64,000 nucleotides of DNA, taken from NCBI RefSeq assembly GCF_000513855.1, contig NZ_KI911318.1, forward strand, positions 62,001 to 126,000. The letters run 5' to 3'. The notes beneath the pieces are model-generated. The model searched no databases. It was not told the origin of the DNA and saw only the letters and a list, made by a program, of their open reading frames with translations. Both the position numbers and the translations under genes were made by a program. Positions 1-9,390 of this stretch are shown in pieces (position 1 is the first letter of the stretch; the number at the start of each line of letters is the position of its first letter). The DNA is from Desulfurococcus amylolyticus Z-533 (GTDB taxonomy: Archaea; Thermoproteota; Thermoprotei_A; Sulfolobales; Desulfurococcaceae).

Positions 1-1014
1 GTCTAGGTGTATCCCTGTATCAATTCTAACCATGTCCTCGCCGAGGATGAATGGGATTGTGTGTCTCGGTATCCCTAGTCTTATGGCCCTTGTATAAATA
101 TACATTAAGTCGAAGTTATCCCCATTATAAGTGAGTACTACAGGGTACCTTGAAATAGTCTTGAGAGCTTCAAGGATCAACGCCTTCTCTGAGTCGAATA
201 CCTCAACCTCAATATCGACAGGGTAGTCATCAGACATGTAGTCGAATCTCTCTTTGAATCTTCTCCCCAGTAGAAGTACCTTTCTAAAGCCATTATTTGA
301 TGAAAGCCCTATACTGATAACAGGGTATTCTCCCTGTCTTGGATTAGGTATTCTACCTTTAAAGGGCGTATACACCTCGATATCGATAGCTATTCTCAAT
401 GCTTTTGGCGGCGCTTCCTCAAATAGTAGTAGGTAGTCCTCGGCTAGTTTAATAGTTTCCTCGGGCTCGTTCTTAAATAATTCCCTTAACGATTGTATCA
501 GTGTTAACGGTATCTCGGGTTTCACCAGTGTTATTCTCGGCTTGGAGCCATCGTTCTCGATGATGTACTTCATTCCCGGGATTAATCCATTATCATAGAC
601 ATAGTTATTATGGTATTTGATTTTAGCTTCCCATACAGAGGCGTTACTAGGCATCTTTGACCTTAGCTTCTTCACTGCTAATGGGTCTCTCGTGATTATC
701 TTGGTGACTCTGATCTTCTTCATGGTTAACGGGTTAGTCTTATATACTTCCTCGAAGCCTTCGACATACTTATCCCTGGCTATATCATTTAATGATTTTA
801 CCTCGTCAATGCTTAGATCTGTTAGGAAATATGGCTTATGCCCAACTGGATCCATTATTTTTACCAGTTTACTGCCATCCTCATCGAGGAACTCTAGTAT
901 TGCTTTCCCCAGCCTTCCATCATAGTATACTCCGAGCAGGTAGTGTGGTTTGCTTAAAACCTTGTACGATGTGAAAGACTCCTTAACATGTAGTGGTGTA
1001 TCCATGCTTCGCAT
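1..1014 (-). CDS. polB: B-family DNA polymerase, 5' part (cut by window edge)
   Basis: Replicative or repair B-family DNA polymerase; only the first ~335 residues are inside the window. The reading frame shows the N-terminal domain and the start of the 3'-5' proofreading exonuclease: Exo I as DIEVYTP near residue 210 and Exo II as YNGDNFDLMY near residue 297, both with the expected acidic metal ligands. The polymerase palm and fingers lie outside. Two in-frame ATGs exist, at 1014 and 1005 (three codons apart); a purine-rich GGATGAAGG precedes both, so either may be used. It begins 7 bases after the aNAC stop on the same strand, so the two are probably co-transcribed. Which of the several crenarchaeal PolB paralogs this is cannot be decided from the fragment. 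Confidence 0.93.
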   Translation of the reverse strand, partial: MRSMDTPLHVKESFTSYKVLSKPHYLLGVYYDGRLGKAILEFLDEDGSKLVKIMDPVGHKPYFLTDLSIDEVKSLNDIARDKYVEGFEEVYKTNPLTMKKIRVTKIITRDPLAVKKLRSKMPSNASVWEAKIKYHNNYVYDNGLIPGMKYIIENDGSKPRITLVKPEIPLTLIQSLRELFKNEPEETIKLAEDYLLLFEEAPPKALRIAIDIEVYTPFKGRIPNPRQGEYPVISIGLSSNNGFRKVLLLGRRFKERFDYMSDDYPVDIEVEVFDSEKALILEALKTISRYPVVLTYNGDNFDLMYIYTRAIRLGIPRHTIPFILGEDMVRIDTGIHLD

Positions 1015-1021
1015 GGATCCT

Positions 1022-1381
1022 TCATCCTTCTCTGAGAATCATTATTGCCTGCAGAATATCTCCCCTTGTCTTTAATAGAGCTTCCCTGGCTTTCTCGTAA
1101 CTAGCCCCTGTCTGTTCCATGACGAACCTTATGTCTTCCTCGGGTATCTTCACTTCTTCAACTTGCTTAGCTTCCTCGCTTTGCTGAATTGTCTCCGGGA
1201 TGCCTGAAACCTGGTAGAATACCTGTCCACTCGCCTTGAATACTAGTACCTGTGGCTCTTTAACAAGTATCTTCTTGTCCTCGAGAACTATCTCGACTCT
1301 TTTTACACCAGTCAACTCCTCGACATCAATACCCATCTTCTTCAGAAGCCTTTTTAACTCTCGTGGATTAGATGCGAACAT
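1022..1381 (-). CDS. nac: Nascent polypeptide-associated complex protein (aNAC)
   Basis: Ribosome-associated chaperone of the archaeal NAC-alpha family; archaea use a homodimer. The 119-residue protein has an N-terminal basic ribosome-binding stretch (NPRELKRLLKKMG), a NAC beta-barrel domain (about residues 20-70) and a C-terminal UBA domain (last ~40 residues, IRFVMEQTGASYEKAREAL). The frame is open a further 13 codons upstream, but the ATG at 1381 has a GGTG ribosome site just upstream and gives the usual MF..NPR start of the family. A TATA-like TTTATA at 1411-1416 fits transcription starting close to the gene. It runs directly into the DNA polymerase gene. Confidence 0.93.
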   Translation of the reverse strand: MFASNPRELKRLLKKMGIDVEELTGVKRVEIVLEDKKILVKEPQVLVFKASGQVFYQVSGIPETIQQSEEAKQVEEVKIPEEDIRFVMEQTGASYEKAREALLKTRGDILQAIMILREG

Positions 1382-1493
1382 GATAAACACCAAGTTATAA
1401 AAAGCTTGACTATAAATCAATATGGTAGAGCACTAAAAATATGTTTCCCTCAATGGGTTTCATTGAGTTGTTTACCATGACTTTGGTGATACA

Positions 1494-2771
1494 ATGTTGA
1501 AGATTAAGGTGCTTGGAGGAGGTAGAGAAGTAGGTAGGGCAGCGTATCTTATTGAGGATGGCTCCCAGAAATTCCTACTGGATTACGGGGTAAACTTCGA
1601 TGAAAGGGATCTACCTAGGCTCCCTCATCATGTGAAGCCCCTTGAAATAAGCGGGTTAATAATATCACATGCCCACCTAGACCATGTTGGTGCAGCACCA
1701 TACCTATACATAACGGGGAGACCAAAGGCGTTCTCAACCATGCCAACTATGGAGGTAGCTAGGTTATTAGTTATAGATTTCTTGAAGCTGAACTCTGCTG
1801 TTATAGAATATGATATGAGGGAGTTCGAGAACCTATATGATAACACGGTCTTCCTCGAGTATGGTGAGAAATACGAGGAGGAAGGATTTAAACTGGTCCT
1901 GGAGAACGCGGGACACATTATTGGTAGTAGCATGACGTACCTTGAAACAGGTAGTGGGCATAGGTTAATGTATACTGGTGATATTAATAACAGGGATACA
2001 TGGACTTTACCAGGTGCCGAGACCCTGGAACTAAATGTTGAAACAATACTCATTGAGTCAACATATGGGGGTAGAAATCATCCTCCTAGATACATTGTTG
2101 AAAAGAAACTGTTGGAGATAGTTGAGGAGACTATTGATAGGAAAGGGACCGTCCTAATACCGGCTTTCAGTGTTGGGCGGAGTCAGGAGATAGCCACGTT
2201 AATAGCTGCGGAAGCACCCTATGTTGACATATACTTGGATGGCATGATCAAAGATATAACCGAGATATATCTCAGATACAAGAAGTACTTGAAGGATTCA
2301 TCCCTCTTTGCTAAAGTCTTTGAAACAGTCAACTTTGTTACAGGTGCGAAGGAAAGAAAGAAAATCATAAACAAGCCCTGTGTAATAATAGCTTCAGCTG
2401 GAATGCTCAAGGGAGGTCCCAGCGTCTACTACCTTAAGAAAATGTATCAGAATCCGAGGAACTCAATAGTGATGGTGAGCTATCAAGCACCCAATAGTAA
2501 TGGCCATAAATTACTAGAAGAGGGAGGGATTCCAGAGCTGGAAATCGATAGGGTTAATGCAAGGGTTGAATGGCTTGATTTCTCCAGTCATGCAGGGCAG
2601 GATGGACTACTAGATATAATATCAAGATACAGGACATCACTAAAGAACATTGTTATAATCCATGGAAACGAGGATGAAGCCACCTCTTTAAGAGACGTGA
2701 TCCTTGAGAAGCTGGGTAGCGATATCAATATCTATATTCCCAAAGTCGGAGACGAAATAGTGATTCAGTGA
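1494..2771 (+). CDS. Beta-CASP metallo-beta-lactamase ribonuclease (aCPSF2-like)
   Basis: RNA endo/exonuclease of the CPSF73/RNase J superfamily. In 425 residues it carries the metallo-beta-lactamase motif 2 HAHLDH (59-64), AGHIIGSS near 142, TGDIN near 161, the beta-CASP acidic motif in IESTYGG near 184, an SAGML segment near 300, motif C in SSHAGQ near 360 and a final IHGNEDE near 389. There is no room for the N-terminal KH domains of aCPSF1 (~640 aa), so this is the KH-less aCPSF2 type. The ATG follows GGTGAT by five bases. It is divergent from aNAC and convergent with tRNA-Asn. Exact substrate is not readable from sequence. Confidence 0.9.
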   Translation: MLKIKVLGGGREVGRAAYLIEDGSQKFLLDYGVNFDERDLPRLPHHVKPLEISGLIISHAHLDHVGAAPYLYITGRPKAFSTMPTMEVARLLVIDFLKLNSAVIEYDMREFENLYDNTVFLEYGEKYEEEGFKLVLENAGHIIGSSMTYLETGSGHRLMYTGDINNRDTWTLPGAETLELNVETILIESTYGGRNHPPRYIVEKKLLEIVEETIDRKGTVLIPAFSVGRSQEIATLIAAEAPYVDIYLDGMIKDITEIYLRYKKYLKDSSLFAKVFETVNFVTGAKERKKIINKPCVIIASAGMLKGGPSVYYLKKMYQNPRNSIVMVSYQAPNSNGHKLLEEGGIPELEIDRVNARVEWLDFSSHAGQDGLLDIISRYRTSLKNIVIIHGNEDEATSLRDVILEKLGSDINIYIPKVGDEIVIQ

Positions 2772-2775
2772 GCAG

Positions 2776-2878
2776 CGCCGGGGCGGGGACTCGAACCCCG
2801 GACCACCGGGTTTCCGCACCAGGCTTCTCGCTTAAGCGGTTAACAGCCCGGCGCTCTACCGAGCTAAGCTACCCCGGC
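2776..2878 (-). tRNA. tRNA-Asn (GTT) with intron
   Basis: Cloverleaf read on the minus strand: acceptor GCCGGGG pairs with CCCCGGC, discriminator G, T-arm CGGGG-TTCGAGT-CCCCG, anticodon stem CCGGG/CCCGG and loop CTGTTAA, giving anticodon GTT at 2842-2844. The gene is 103 nt; the mature tRNA is 74 nt, so about 29 nt are intron, placed at the canonical archaeal position 37/38. CCA is not encoded. It lies between the aCPSF2 stop and EF-2, with its own TATA box. Confidence 0.95.
2812..2840 (-). other. tRNA-Asn intron (position 37/38)
   Basis: About 29 nt separate anticodon-adjacent A37 (2841) from the 3' half of the anticodon stem. Removal restores a normal 7-nt loop. Archaeal tRNA splicing endonuclease cuts such introns at a bulge-helix-bulge. 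Boundaries are inferred from restoring the stem and may shift by one base because of repeated A residues. Confidence 0.75.
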
Positions 2879-2906
2879 ATCATTATTTCATAAGAATCCT
2901 AAGGGG

Positions 2907-2914
2907 ATTATAAA
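2907..2914 (-). promoter_or_regulatory. TATA box for tRNA-Asn
   Basis: TTTATAAT on the minus strand, 29 bases before the tRNA 5' end. That is the spacing expected for an archaeal tRNA promoter whose transcript starts a few bases upstream of the mature end. Confidence 0.6.
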
Positions 2915-2973
2915 TTATTTTATAAAATTTATTGCGAGGTGCCTATGGAAAAATTATGTATAATTGAAAACAA

Positions 2974-5184
2974 CTATGGAGATAGGAAGTCCTCGGGTTT
3001 AGGCGGCTCTGGTTTCAGCCCTTTCCTGGTTCTAATCTTCGCGATTAGATCCATTAACATGTTCTCGGGAACCGGCGCCCACCTACTGAATTCCTGTCCC
3101 CAGATAGCCTTACCTGCTGTAACATTTCTCAGCATATCAGCTATATCGAATGACTCTGACACAGGTATCTCAGCTATTACCCTAGCTGTGGTCTCCATTT
3201 GCTGCACCTCTATGAGTTTACCTCTCTTCTTCGTTATCACTGAGGAGATGTTGCCTATATACTCCATTGGGGACCTTATATCGAGCTTTAATATGGGTTC
3301 AAGTATTGTTGGCCTAGCCGTTAGGAAACCAGCGAATATAGCGTTTCTAACTGCTGGGAATATCTGTGCCGGTCCCCTGTGTGCAGGGTCTTCGTGGATC
3401 ACCGCATCATGTAATACGACCTTCACACCTCTAACAGGCTCCATTGCTAATGGGCCTTCCCTCATTGCCAGTCTAAAGCCTTGTATGATAGTGTCCTTGA
3501 CTTCCCTCAGGTATTGTACACCTGTTGTCATATCAATGAGTATATTCAGGTTTTCATCAATAGCCATTATTCTTCTAGCCTCGTCGGCATCCCATCCAGC
3601 TTGTTCTCTCAGTATCTTAGCTCTCTCACGTGCATCCATGTCCTCCATTATAATGCCTTCGGATAATAACCTGAGCGTCTCCTCATTTAATGGTGTAACA
3701 CTTATGTAGAACTTATTATGCTTGTTAGGCGACTTCCCTTCGAATACCTGGCTTCTATCCCTAATGGTTTCCCTATACACTATGACAGGCGGAGAGGTAA
3801 CTACCTCGAGCCCATATAGATCTTTCAAAAGCGTTAAAGCTATCTCTATGTGTAACGTGCCTACACCGCTGAGTAGGTACTCGCCAGTCTCCTCATTTAT
3901 TTTCACTATAAGGCTTGGATCCTCTAGGTGCAACTTATATAATGCATCAATGAGCTTTGTTGTCTGCTGGGGGTTCTTCGGCTCTATAGCAACTGTGACA
4001 ACCGACTCGGTTATCATCTTGAGCTTCTCGAAAGGCGTCATAGTGTCCTTGTACTTCATTGATACCACTGTTTCACCAGACCTGGCTTTCTCTAATCCCA
4101 GTGCAGCAGCTATGTTGCCAGCTGTTATTTCATCAGCTAGCTCTCTATATGGACCCATGTAGAGGCTTACCTGTAATACTCTCTGTGGTGCTCTAGCATT
4201 CACCAGCCAGACTTCTTCACCGGGTCTAAGGGTACCCGAATATATTCTACCAGTCGCAACTAATCCAGCGTGAGGGTCAACCCTTATATCATTTATCAGC
4301 ATCACTAATGGACCGTTTGGATCAGCCTCTATTAAGTGCTTTACGATTTCGTGATTGGGGTCGCCGTGCCATATCTTTGGAATCCTGTATCTCTGAGCCT
4401 CTCTCGGGTTTGGAATGTGTTTAACAACCATGTCTAATATTGCTTCATGTAAGGGGGCTATCTTCTGTAGCTCTGCAACAGCCTCCTTACCTCTAGTATA
4501 GACATCGACTATGTCAGAGAACTTTATTCCTTTCTGCTGCACCAAGGGTATTGTAAGCCCCCAGCGGTCTCTTGCTGAGCCAAATGCCACCTGTCCCTTC
4601 ATTGGATCTAGTAGCCAGGCTTTCTGGAATTCTTTATCAGCATATGTAGCAATAAGCGTGTTCACATCCCTGACTATTTGGACTAGCCTCTGCTGGATTT
4701 CAGTTGGTGATAACCTTAACTCCTTTATCAATCTATCTATCTTATTTATGAAAAGCACCGGGCGGACCCGTTCCTCTAATGCTACACGGAGATACATCTC
4801 GGTCTGGGTCATAACGCCTTCTACAGCGTCTACAACGACTATAGCGCCATCTATCACCCTTAGGGCACGAATGGTTTTGGACTGGAAGTCGACGTGACCA
4901 GGTGTATCTATCAGGTTTATTAGATACGGCTTACCCTTGTACTCGTGGTATAGGCTCGCATTTGCAGCCTTAACCGTCATCTGCCTCTTCTGCTCGACAT
5001 CAAGGTAGTCTAATGCCAGGGCCTGACCAGCTATCTTCTCGGAAATTAATCCTGCAGCGCTTAACAGTGTGTCGGATAGAGTTGTCTTTCCATGGTCAAC
5101 GTGGGCTGTAATACCTATGTTCCTGATCTGCTCGATATTCCCCATTATCTTTAATACTTCGCTGGTCTGCTTAAACTTAACCAT
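2974..5184 (-). CDS. fusA: Translation elongation factor 2 (aEF-2)
   Basis: Ribosomal translocase GTPase, 736 residues, full length for the family. G1 is AHVDHGKT (27-34), G3 DTPGH near 92, G4 NKID near 145. The C-terminal diphthamide loop is intact, with the modified histidine at about residue 602 in DPAHRGPAQ, so the cell must carry the diphthamide pathway. The start ([13 protein letters not shown]) matches the usual crenarchaeal N-terminus, and GGGGAT lies eight bases before the ATG. It has its own TATA box and seems monocistronic, followed by tRNA-Asn. Confidence 0.97.
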   Translation of the reverse strand: MVKFKQTSEVLKIMGNIEQIRNIGITAHVDHGKTTLSDTLLSAAGLISEKIAGQALALDYLDVEQKRQMTVKAANASLYHEYKGKPYLINLIDTPGHVDFQSKTIRALRVIDGAIVVVDAVEGVMTQTEMYLRVALEERVRPVLFINKIDRLIKELRLSPTEIQQRLVQIVRDVNTLIATYADKEFQKAWLLDPMKGQVAFGSARDRWGLTIPLVQQKGIKFSDIVDVYTRGKEAVAELQKIAPLHEAILDMVVKHIPNPREAQRYRIPKIWHGDPNHEIVKHLIEADPNGPLVMLINDIRVDPHAGLVATGRIYSGTLRPGEEVWLVNARAPQRVLQVSLYMGPYRELADEITAGNIAAALGLEKARSGETVVSMKYKDTMTPFEKLKMITESVVTVAIEPKNPQQTTKLIDALYKLHLEDPSLIVKINEETGEYLLSGVGTLHIEIALTLLKDLYGLEVVTSPPVIVYRETIRDRSQVFEGKSPNKHNKFYISVTPLNEETLRLLSEGIIMEDMDARERAKILREQAGWDADEARRIMAIDENLNILIDMTTGVQYLREVKDTIIQGFRLAMREGPLAMEPVRGVKVVLHDAVIHEDPAHRGPAQIFPAVRNAIFAGFLTARPTILEPILKLDIRSPMEYIGNISSVITKKRGKLIEVQQMETTARVIAEIPVSESFDIADMLRNVTAGKAIWGQEFSRWAPVPENMLMDLIAKIRTRKGLKPEPPKPEDFLSP

Positions 5185-5224
5185 ATTCGATCCCCATTAT
5201 CTTTCACGAATAAGTATAATCTGA

Positions 5225-5236
5225 TTATAAAACTTT
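5225..5236 (-). promoter_or_regulatory. EF-2 promoter (BRE/TATA)
   Basis: Minus strand reads AAAGTTTTATAA: a purine BRE followed by TTTTATAA about 44 bases before the EF-2 ATG. Predicted start of transcription is near 5203, leaving a ~20-nt leader that contains the GGGGAT ribosome site. Confidence 0.6.
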
Positions 5237-5351
5237 AATTTTGAGCTTGGTACCAGGTTAGAACATCCCTTAGCAATGCTTTGATCGGTTAAGGACTATT
5301 AGAAATCATGGCATTTGCATCTAGGCTGAAAAAGCTTGTCCGCCTTAGCGT

Positions 5352-5675
5352 TTAATGGGTTTCTCTGGATACATATTCATTGAGTAATTCCTCGAAGATG
5401 CTTCTGGCATAATTGATTGCATCCTGTAGTATTTGTTCATAGTTGTATACATCGCCGAAGGGGCCTGTTGCTTCCAGGTCTAATACGAGGTTCAAGCCGT
5501 CCCCCACTTTTTCAATGCTTATAATGGTGTTGAAATAGGTCTTTTTAGGTAGTTTTGATACTAGGTACTCTGATATTTTCTCATCTACTTTACTGATTAT
5601 ATTTTCCAGCATATCCTCGGTGAGTCCCTGAATATTTATTCTGCCGAGAACCCTGTCATTCGATTGATAATCCAT
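5352..5675 (-). CDS. DUF3194 family protein
   Basis: A 107-residue archaeal protein of unknown function that I recognise as the DUF3194 family, which typically sits directly after prefoldin beta, as here: its first 20 bases overlap the end of the prefoldin gene. The sequence alternates an N-terminal helix (LTEDMLENIISKVDEKI) with beta strands and a C-terminal helix (YARSIFEELLNEYVS), with no cysteines, catalytic motif or membrane segment. Likely a small cytosolic factor translated together with prefoldin; function not inferred further. Confidence 0.75.
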   Translation of the reverse strand: MDYQSNDRVLGRINIQGLTEDMLENIISKVDEKISEYLVSKLPKKTYFNTIISIEKVGDGLNLVLDLEATGPFGDVYNYEQILQDAINYARSIFEELLNEYVSRETH

Positions 5676-6021
5676 GCTTGCTTAATGCCTCCTTAATGCG
5701 TCCCTCCAACTCGTTAACCTGCTTGTTGAGGAATTCTAATTGCTTACGGTACTTATCTCTTTTAACCACAAGTAGCTCTTTTCTTTCCTCGAGTTCCTTC
5801 ACGATATCTGCCTTGCTCTTCTTGACGATGACATGTCCTACGACCTTGTATAGCTCTGTACTATCATCAACATTCTTTAGAGTATCCATTACATTCTCTA
5901 CATCGCTGAGTTCAGCCTCAACCATTTTTAGCTCAGCATCTATTCTAGCCTGGTGCTCCCTTAAGGTCTGATACTGGATTAGCAATTGTTGGACCTCGGG
6001 CGGGAGGGTTTTTTCACTCAT
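5656..6021 (-). CDS. pfdB: Prefoldin beta subunit
   Basis: Beta subunit of the jellyfish-shaped prefoldin hexamer (alpha2 beta4) that passes unfolded proteins to the thermosome. The 121-residue protein is the usual length: an N-terminal coiled-coil helix (LLIQYQTLREHQARIDAELKMVE), a beta hairpin (ELYKVVGHVIVKKSK, around 55-70), and a C-terminal coiled-coil helix. It overlaps the upstream Pcc1 gene by 8 bases and the downstream DUF3194 gene by 20, so translation is probably coupled. Confidence 0.93.
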   Translation of the reverse strand: MSEKTLPPEVQQLLIQYQTLREHQARIDAELKMVEAELSDVENVMDTLKNVDDSTELYKVVGHVIVKKSKADIVKELEERKELLVVKRDKYRKQLEFLNKQVNELEGRIKEALSKHGLSIE

Positions 6022-6238
6022 TTCCTAAACACCTTACCAAGTCTAATAGCATGAGTACTATATTTGTAAAGCTGTTATTTAAGGCTTTTAAAATACTGGC
6101 TTTACTACATGAGAACCTGATTACTAATATGGAGTGATTCTCAACCACCTCGCCCCTGCATTCTTTTGGGATATCATTGAGGTCGGGTTTAATGGATGCG
6201 AGTATAGCCTCGGCTACCTTCTCATATACCCCGAGCAC
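6014..6238 (-). CDS. pcc1: KEOPS subunit Pcc1
   Basis: Small (74 aa) dimerisation subunit of KEOPS, which makes the t6A37 modification of ANN-decoding tRNAs. The CTAG/Pcc1 fold signature is visible as an alternating strand (HSILVIRFSCSKASILKALNNS) followed by the C-terminal helix (LMLLDLVRCL). Position in the exosome superoperon upstream of prefoldin beta is typical. A second Pcc1-type gene lies at 17717-18034, and Kae1 and Bud32 lie at 20.8-22.5 kb. Confidence 0.8.
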   Translation of the reverse strand: MLGVYEKVAEAILASIKPDLNDIPKECRGEVVENHSILVIRFSCSKASILKALNNSFTNIVLMLLDLVRCLGNE

Positions 6239-6257
6239 GTATTCTACCTCTACTTTC

Positions 6258-6791
6258 TCACTTATATAGGATCACCCTTGCAATCCTGAGTGATGGCCCT
6301 ATTCGATGGTTGGTTGAACTGTAGAATTCGACATCTACGTACTCGCTTTCCTCAAGGGCTATTTTAACATCTGGTTGACGAGAGAAAGCTTTCGACGTTA
6401 TAGAGAGTAGTATATCTGCAAGGGCAAAGCACTCGTCTGTCACACATTGATCATACTCTACTTTAACACTACGGGGATTATATACTCTAATCGACTCAGG
6501 ATTCTCTCTTGAGAGCCTTACTCCACTTAATAATAGTGTTGATATCCTTATAGCACTAGGTGGCATTATGGAGGAGTCCACCTTATAGATCTCTATAGTT
6601 GATGGATTCCCCCGTCTCTCACCAATTATGGCTATGTAGGACAAGCCATTCTTATAGGCCTCAATAACCAGGTCCTCCAACGTCTTTTTTCCACGGGTAA
6701 CCCTGATCGAGTAAGGTATGACTGAGGAGAGATCCTTGGCAAAAGATCTTACCCTCTGAGAGGGCCTATGGGATGTGGTTATAAGAATCAA
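6258..6791 (-). CDS. Brix domain ribosome biogenesis protein
   Basis: Archaeal Brix/Imp4-type protein, 177 residues. The N-terminus (MILITTSHRPSQRVRSFAKDLSSVIP) and the central YIAIIGERRGNPSTIEIY are the typical Brix half-repeat pattern of RNA-binding assembly factors that act on pre-rRNA. It sits between L37Ae and Pcc1 in the exosome superoperon, as in many archaea, which supports a role in large-subunit or rRNA maturation. Confidence 0.87.
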   Translation of the reverse strand: MILITTSHRPSQRVRSFAKDLSSVIPYSIRVTRGKKTLEDLVIEAYKNGLSYIAIIGERRGNPSTIEIYKVDSSIMPPSAIRISTLLLSGVRLSRENPESIRVYNPRSVKVEYDQCVTDECFALADILLSITSKAFSRQPDVKIALEESEYVDVEFYSSTNHRIGPSLRIARVILYK

Positions 6792-6796
6792 GTAGT

Positions 6797-7057
6797 CTAC
6801 TCCCTTATAATGATATCTGAGAATAATTTGGCTGACTCTGTCTTAGGCATATATGCTCCTCCAGCCCATTTAGCCCCACATTTCTTGCAAGCCCACACAC
6901 CTGTGCTTAACCTGTACACTTTACCCTTATGCCCGCAGAACGGGCAGGTGTGTGGGCTGTACCGCTTTTCTAATATATCACGTATTTTTTTCCTGAGGGT
7001 TGAACCATATCTTGTCCCATATCTACCTGCTATCCCAACTACCTTTGTCTTACCCAT
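6797..7057 (-). CDS. rpl37ae: 50S ribosomal protein L37Ae (eL43)
   Basis: Zinc-ribbon ribosomal protein of the large subunit, 86 residues. The C38-x2-C41 ... C57-x2-C60 zinc ligands are intact, and the GKTKVVGIAGRYGTRYG start is diagnostic. The ATG at 7057 is preferred over one two codons upstream because it lies six bases after GGTGA. Five bases separate it from the Brix gene. Confidence 0.95.
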   Translation of the reverse strand: MGKTKVVGIAGRYGTRYGSTLRKKIRDILEKRYSPHTCPFCGHKGKVYRLSTGVWACKKCGAKWAGGAYMPKTESAKLFSDIIIRE

Positions 7058-7076
7058 AAGCATTCACCATGTATAC

Positions 7077-7937
7077 TTACTCTGATACTAAGGGTTTCAT
7101 GTATTCACTTGGGTTATTTAATATTTTCTTCATTAAGTCCACGAGTTCTCGTCCCTTAGATAGCGCTATTTCAATAGTGTTATCGAGAACGCTTCTAGAG
7201 AATCCTTTCATCCCTCTTTTTTGTATACCACAGATCCTGCCTGACTCATCGATAGCGATAGTTATGAATGAATCTATTACAGCCTCCTCCTCGAGTAGGG
7301 GATCAACGATTATTACATCGTTGTAGATACCCATTGTAACAGTGGCCACCAACGTATTTATCGGTAATGGGCCAACATACTTGGTATGGTCTACTTTATA
7401 CCCGTTCTCGCCTTTAATTAACTCTGGAATCCTTGATGTTGCCAGGGCGAGCATTGAGGCAAGCATGCCGGTATCGATAATGTTGCCCTGGTGATCCACC
7501 AGGTAGATATCCGTGTAGACACTCCACACTATTTTTCCCGGCTCTATGGCTAATGCATCCAGCTTAACAGCCTTGGATTCCCTTAGTGATCTATCAATAA
7601 CCCTTGCAACCTCTATCGCGTTTTCATCTGGTGGACCGGGCTCGAATGATGGTGATGCTAATGGAACAAACTCAGCATGTACTTGTAAAACTCCTTCCCC
7701 AGGTCTATCCGGGAAGGGCTCCTCTAGTTCAAGCTTTACGCCTGCTATTACCTGTGTACCTCCTAGCTTAACAAGGGAACTACCGGATGCCTTGGTTATA
7801 GGGTTCAATATCACTTCTATAGGCCGGTAATCAGTTAAACCCCTACCGTCTATTCTCTCTCCTTTCTTTATGGATTTAACTATGTTTTCCACCTGTATTC
7901 TAGGTAGTAAAGGCTCTTTCTCGGGTGTTATACTCAT
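7077..7937 (-). CDS. rrp42: Exosome core subunit Rrp42
   Basis: Catalytically silent RNase PH-like subunit of the archaeal exosome ring (three Rrp41-Rrp42 dimers). The 286-residue length, RIDGRGLTDYRP motif near 29 and GTQVIAGVKLE near 61 are characteristic. The region equivalent to the Rrp41 acidic active site reads DPLLEEEAVIDS, as expected for the structural subunit that contributes RNA-binding arginines. It follows Rrp41 with one base between stop and start. Confidence 0.96.
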   Translation of the reverse strand: MSITPEKEPLLPRIQVENIVKSIKKGERIDGRGLTDYRPIEVILNPITKASGSSLVKLGGTQVIAGVKLELEEPFPDRPGEGVLQVHAEFVPLASPSFEPGPPDENAIEVARVIDRSLRESKAVKLDALAIEPGKIVWSVYTDIYLVDHQGNIIDTGMLASMLALATSRIPELIKGENGYKVDHTKYVGPLPINTLVATVTMGIYNDVIIVDPLLEEEAVIDSFITIAIDESGRICGIQKRGMKGFSRSVLDNTIEIALSKGRELVDLMKKILNNPSEYMKPLVSE

Positions 7938-7938
7938 T

Positions 7939-8667
7939 CTACCTCACCTCCTCAAACATCTTGTAATACTTACGGTACATTGCCTCCTTCGCGGTTTTAT
8001 AGATTTGTTCGACTCCTTTGTAAGCCATGTCTAGTGCCTGCTTGAATTCGCCAGAGGTTAAGACGCCGTTTAACTGTAGTAAAACTATCTCGCCAGTATT
8101 CGGCATGATGCCTACTGGGAGATCTGCTTCACCATACTCGTCCTCCAGCTCATTTATGTCTAGTACTAGTACTCCATCAACTTTCCCTACTGCAACACCT
8201 ATGACTAGATCTCTCATAGGTATCCCCGCGTCAGCTAGTGCTAGTGAAGCAGCGGTTAGCCCTGTTGTACGTGTCCCTCCATCGGCTTGGAGGATCTCTA
8301 TGAATACATCTATACTGGCCCTTGGAAACTGTGATGTAAAAACGACTGATTCAAGTGCTTCACGTATAACCTTGGATAACTCGATTTCCCTTCTGGAGGG
8401 AGCAGGTGATTTACGCTCTGTCGTAGAGAAAGGTGCCATATGATATCTTACTCTGAGTATTGCCCTATCTGGTAGACTTATATGCTTCGGCAGCGCTTCC
8501 CGTGGACCATATACTGCCGCCAAGGCCTTCGTATTACCATACTCAACCAATGCGCTTCCATTAGCATTTTTCAAGACTCCTAACGCTATTCTAACCGGAC
8601 GTAGTTCCTCCGGTTTTCTCCCATCTATTCTTAATCCATCCCTGATTAATACAGGTTTTCCACTCAT
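7939..8667 (-). CDS. rrp41: Exosome catalytic subunit Rrp41
   Basis: Phosphorolytic 3'-5' exoribonuclease subunit of the exosome, 242 residues. [13 protein letters not shown] near 13 and the RNase PH core are present; the catalytic acidic segment [17 protein letters not shown] (about 172-188) is intact, as is the phosphate-binding DGGTRTTG near 132. Its start overlaps the end of rrp4 by four bases, a tight translational coupling. Confidence 0.97.
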   Translation of the reverse strand: MSGKPVLIRDGLRIDGRKPEELRPVRIALGVLKNANGSALVEYGNTKALAAVYGPREALPKHISLPDRAILRVRYHMAPFSTTERKSPAPSRREIELSKVIREALESVVFTSQFPRASIDVFIEILQADGGTRTTGLTAASLALADAGIPMRDLVIGVAVGKVDGVLVLDINELEDEYGEADLPVGIMPNTGEIVLLQLNGVLTSGEFKQALDMAYKGVEQIYKTAKEAMYRKYYKMFEEVR

Positions 8668-9383
8668 TTGCCTTCACCAAGCTTGGATTCTAGAAATACT
8701 CTTACTTCCTCGGTTAGACCACGTATATGTGCTTTTAACTCAATGAGTCTTATTGCCTCTATTAAAACTTTGGTAACATATTCATCCTTGCATTTTAGCC
8801 ATACGTACCCGTTCTGTGCAATCGTTATATCACAGCCGCTTTTACTCGATAGTAGATTATACATACTACCCTTCTTACCCACCAGCCTAGCTACTTTACT
8901 CGGCTTAATCTCGACAACTACCCCTTCAAGTATTTTCCCTAATCCTTTACCCTTCGTAGTTAGCATGGGGTCTCTGGTTCTATCGAAGATCGCTATTTTC
9001 GCCAGGATTAAATCACCTGTATCCAGGTAGTTCCTCAAGTTATGAGTTATAGGGTTGAATCCCTCGATAACATCTGAACCGGGCAGGATCGCCTTGTATG
9101 GTGCACGTATATCTATGCTCCACGAGGTTACGCCTATGCTATCTACGATCCCTATAACTGTATCATCTTTCCTTGGGTAGTAAACGCTTTCAAGTGGTAC
9201 GACATTGATGTCTTTATCCTCAATGTAGACTATGCCGAGTACATCGCTGTATACCTTATTGTCTAGAACATATATGTGTTTATCCGGGTACCTCTTGATC
9301 TCATTTGAGATAATGCCTTCCTCAAGTATCGCGAGGCAGTCTCCAGGTCTCACTAACTGTCTATCAGCTACCAGAACCTTCAT
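8664..9383 (-). CDS. rrp4: Exosome RNA-binding cap subunit Rrp4
   Basis: Cap subunit that feeds RNA into the Rrp41/42 ring, 239 residues. Order: N-terminal domain (VRPGDCLAI), S1 domain (about 70-145, [18 protein letters not shown]...) and a KH-type domain with the GKKG turn ([15 protein letters not shown], near 160). It lies eight bases downstream of SBDS and overlaps Rrp41 by four. Confidence 0.95.
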   Translation of the reverse strand: MKVLVADRQLVRPGDCLAILEEGIISNEIKRYPDKHIYVLDNKVYSDVLGIVYIEDKDINVVPLESVYYPRKDDTVIGIVDSIGVTSWSIDIRAPYKAILPGSDVIEGFNPITHNLRNYLDTGDLILAKIAIFDRTRDPMLTTKGKGLGKILEGVVVEIKPSKVARLVGKKGSMYNLLSSKSGCDITIAQNGYVWLKCKDEYVTKVLIEAIRLIELKAHIRGLTEEVRVFLESKLGEGK

Positions 9384-9390
9384 CGATCTC

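Noticed and set aside
2939-3709. 256-residue plus-strand frame inside EF-2
   Set aside because: Antisense shadow of a long conserved gene; its Ser/Ile/Leu-rich content is typical of such shadows.
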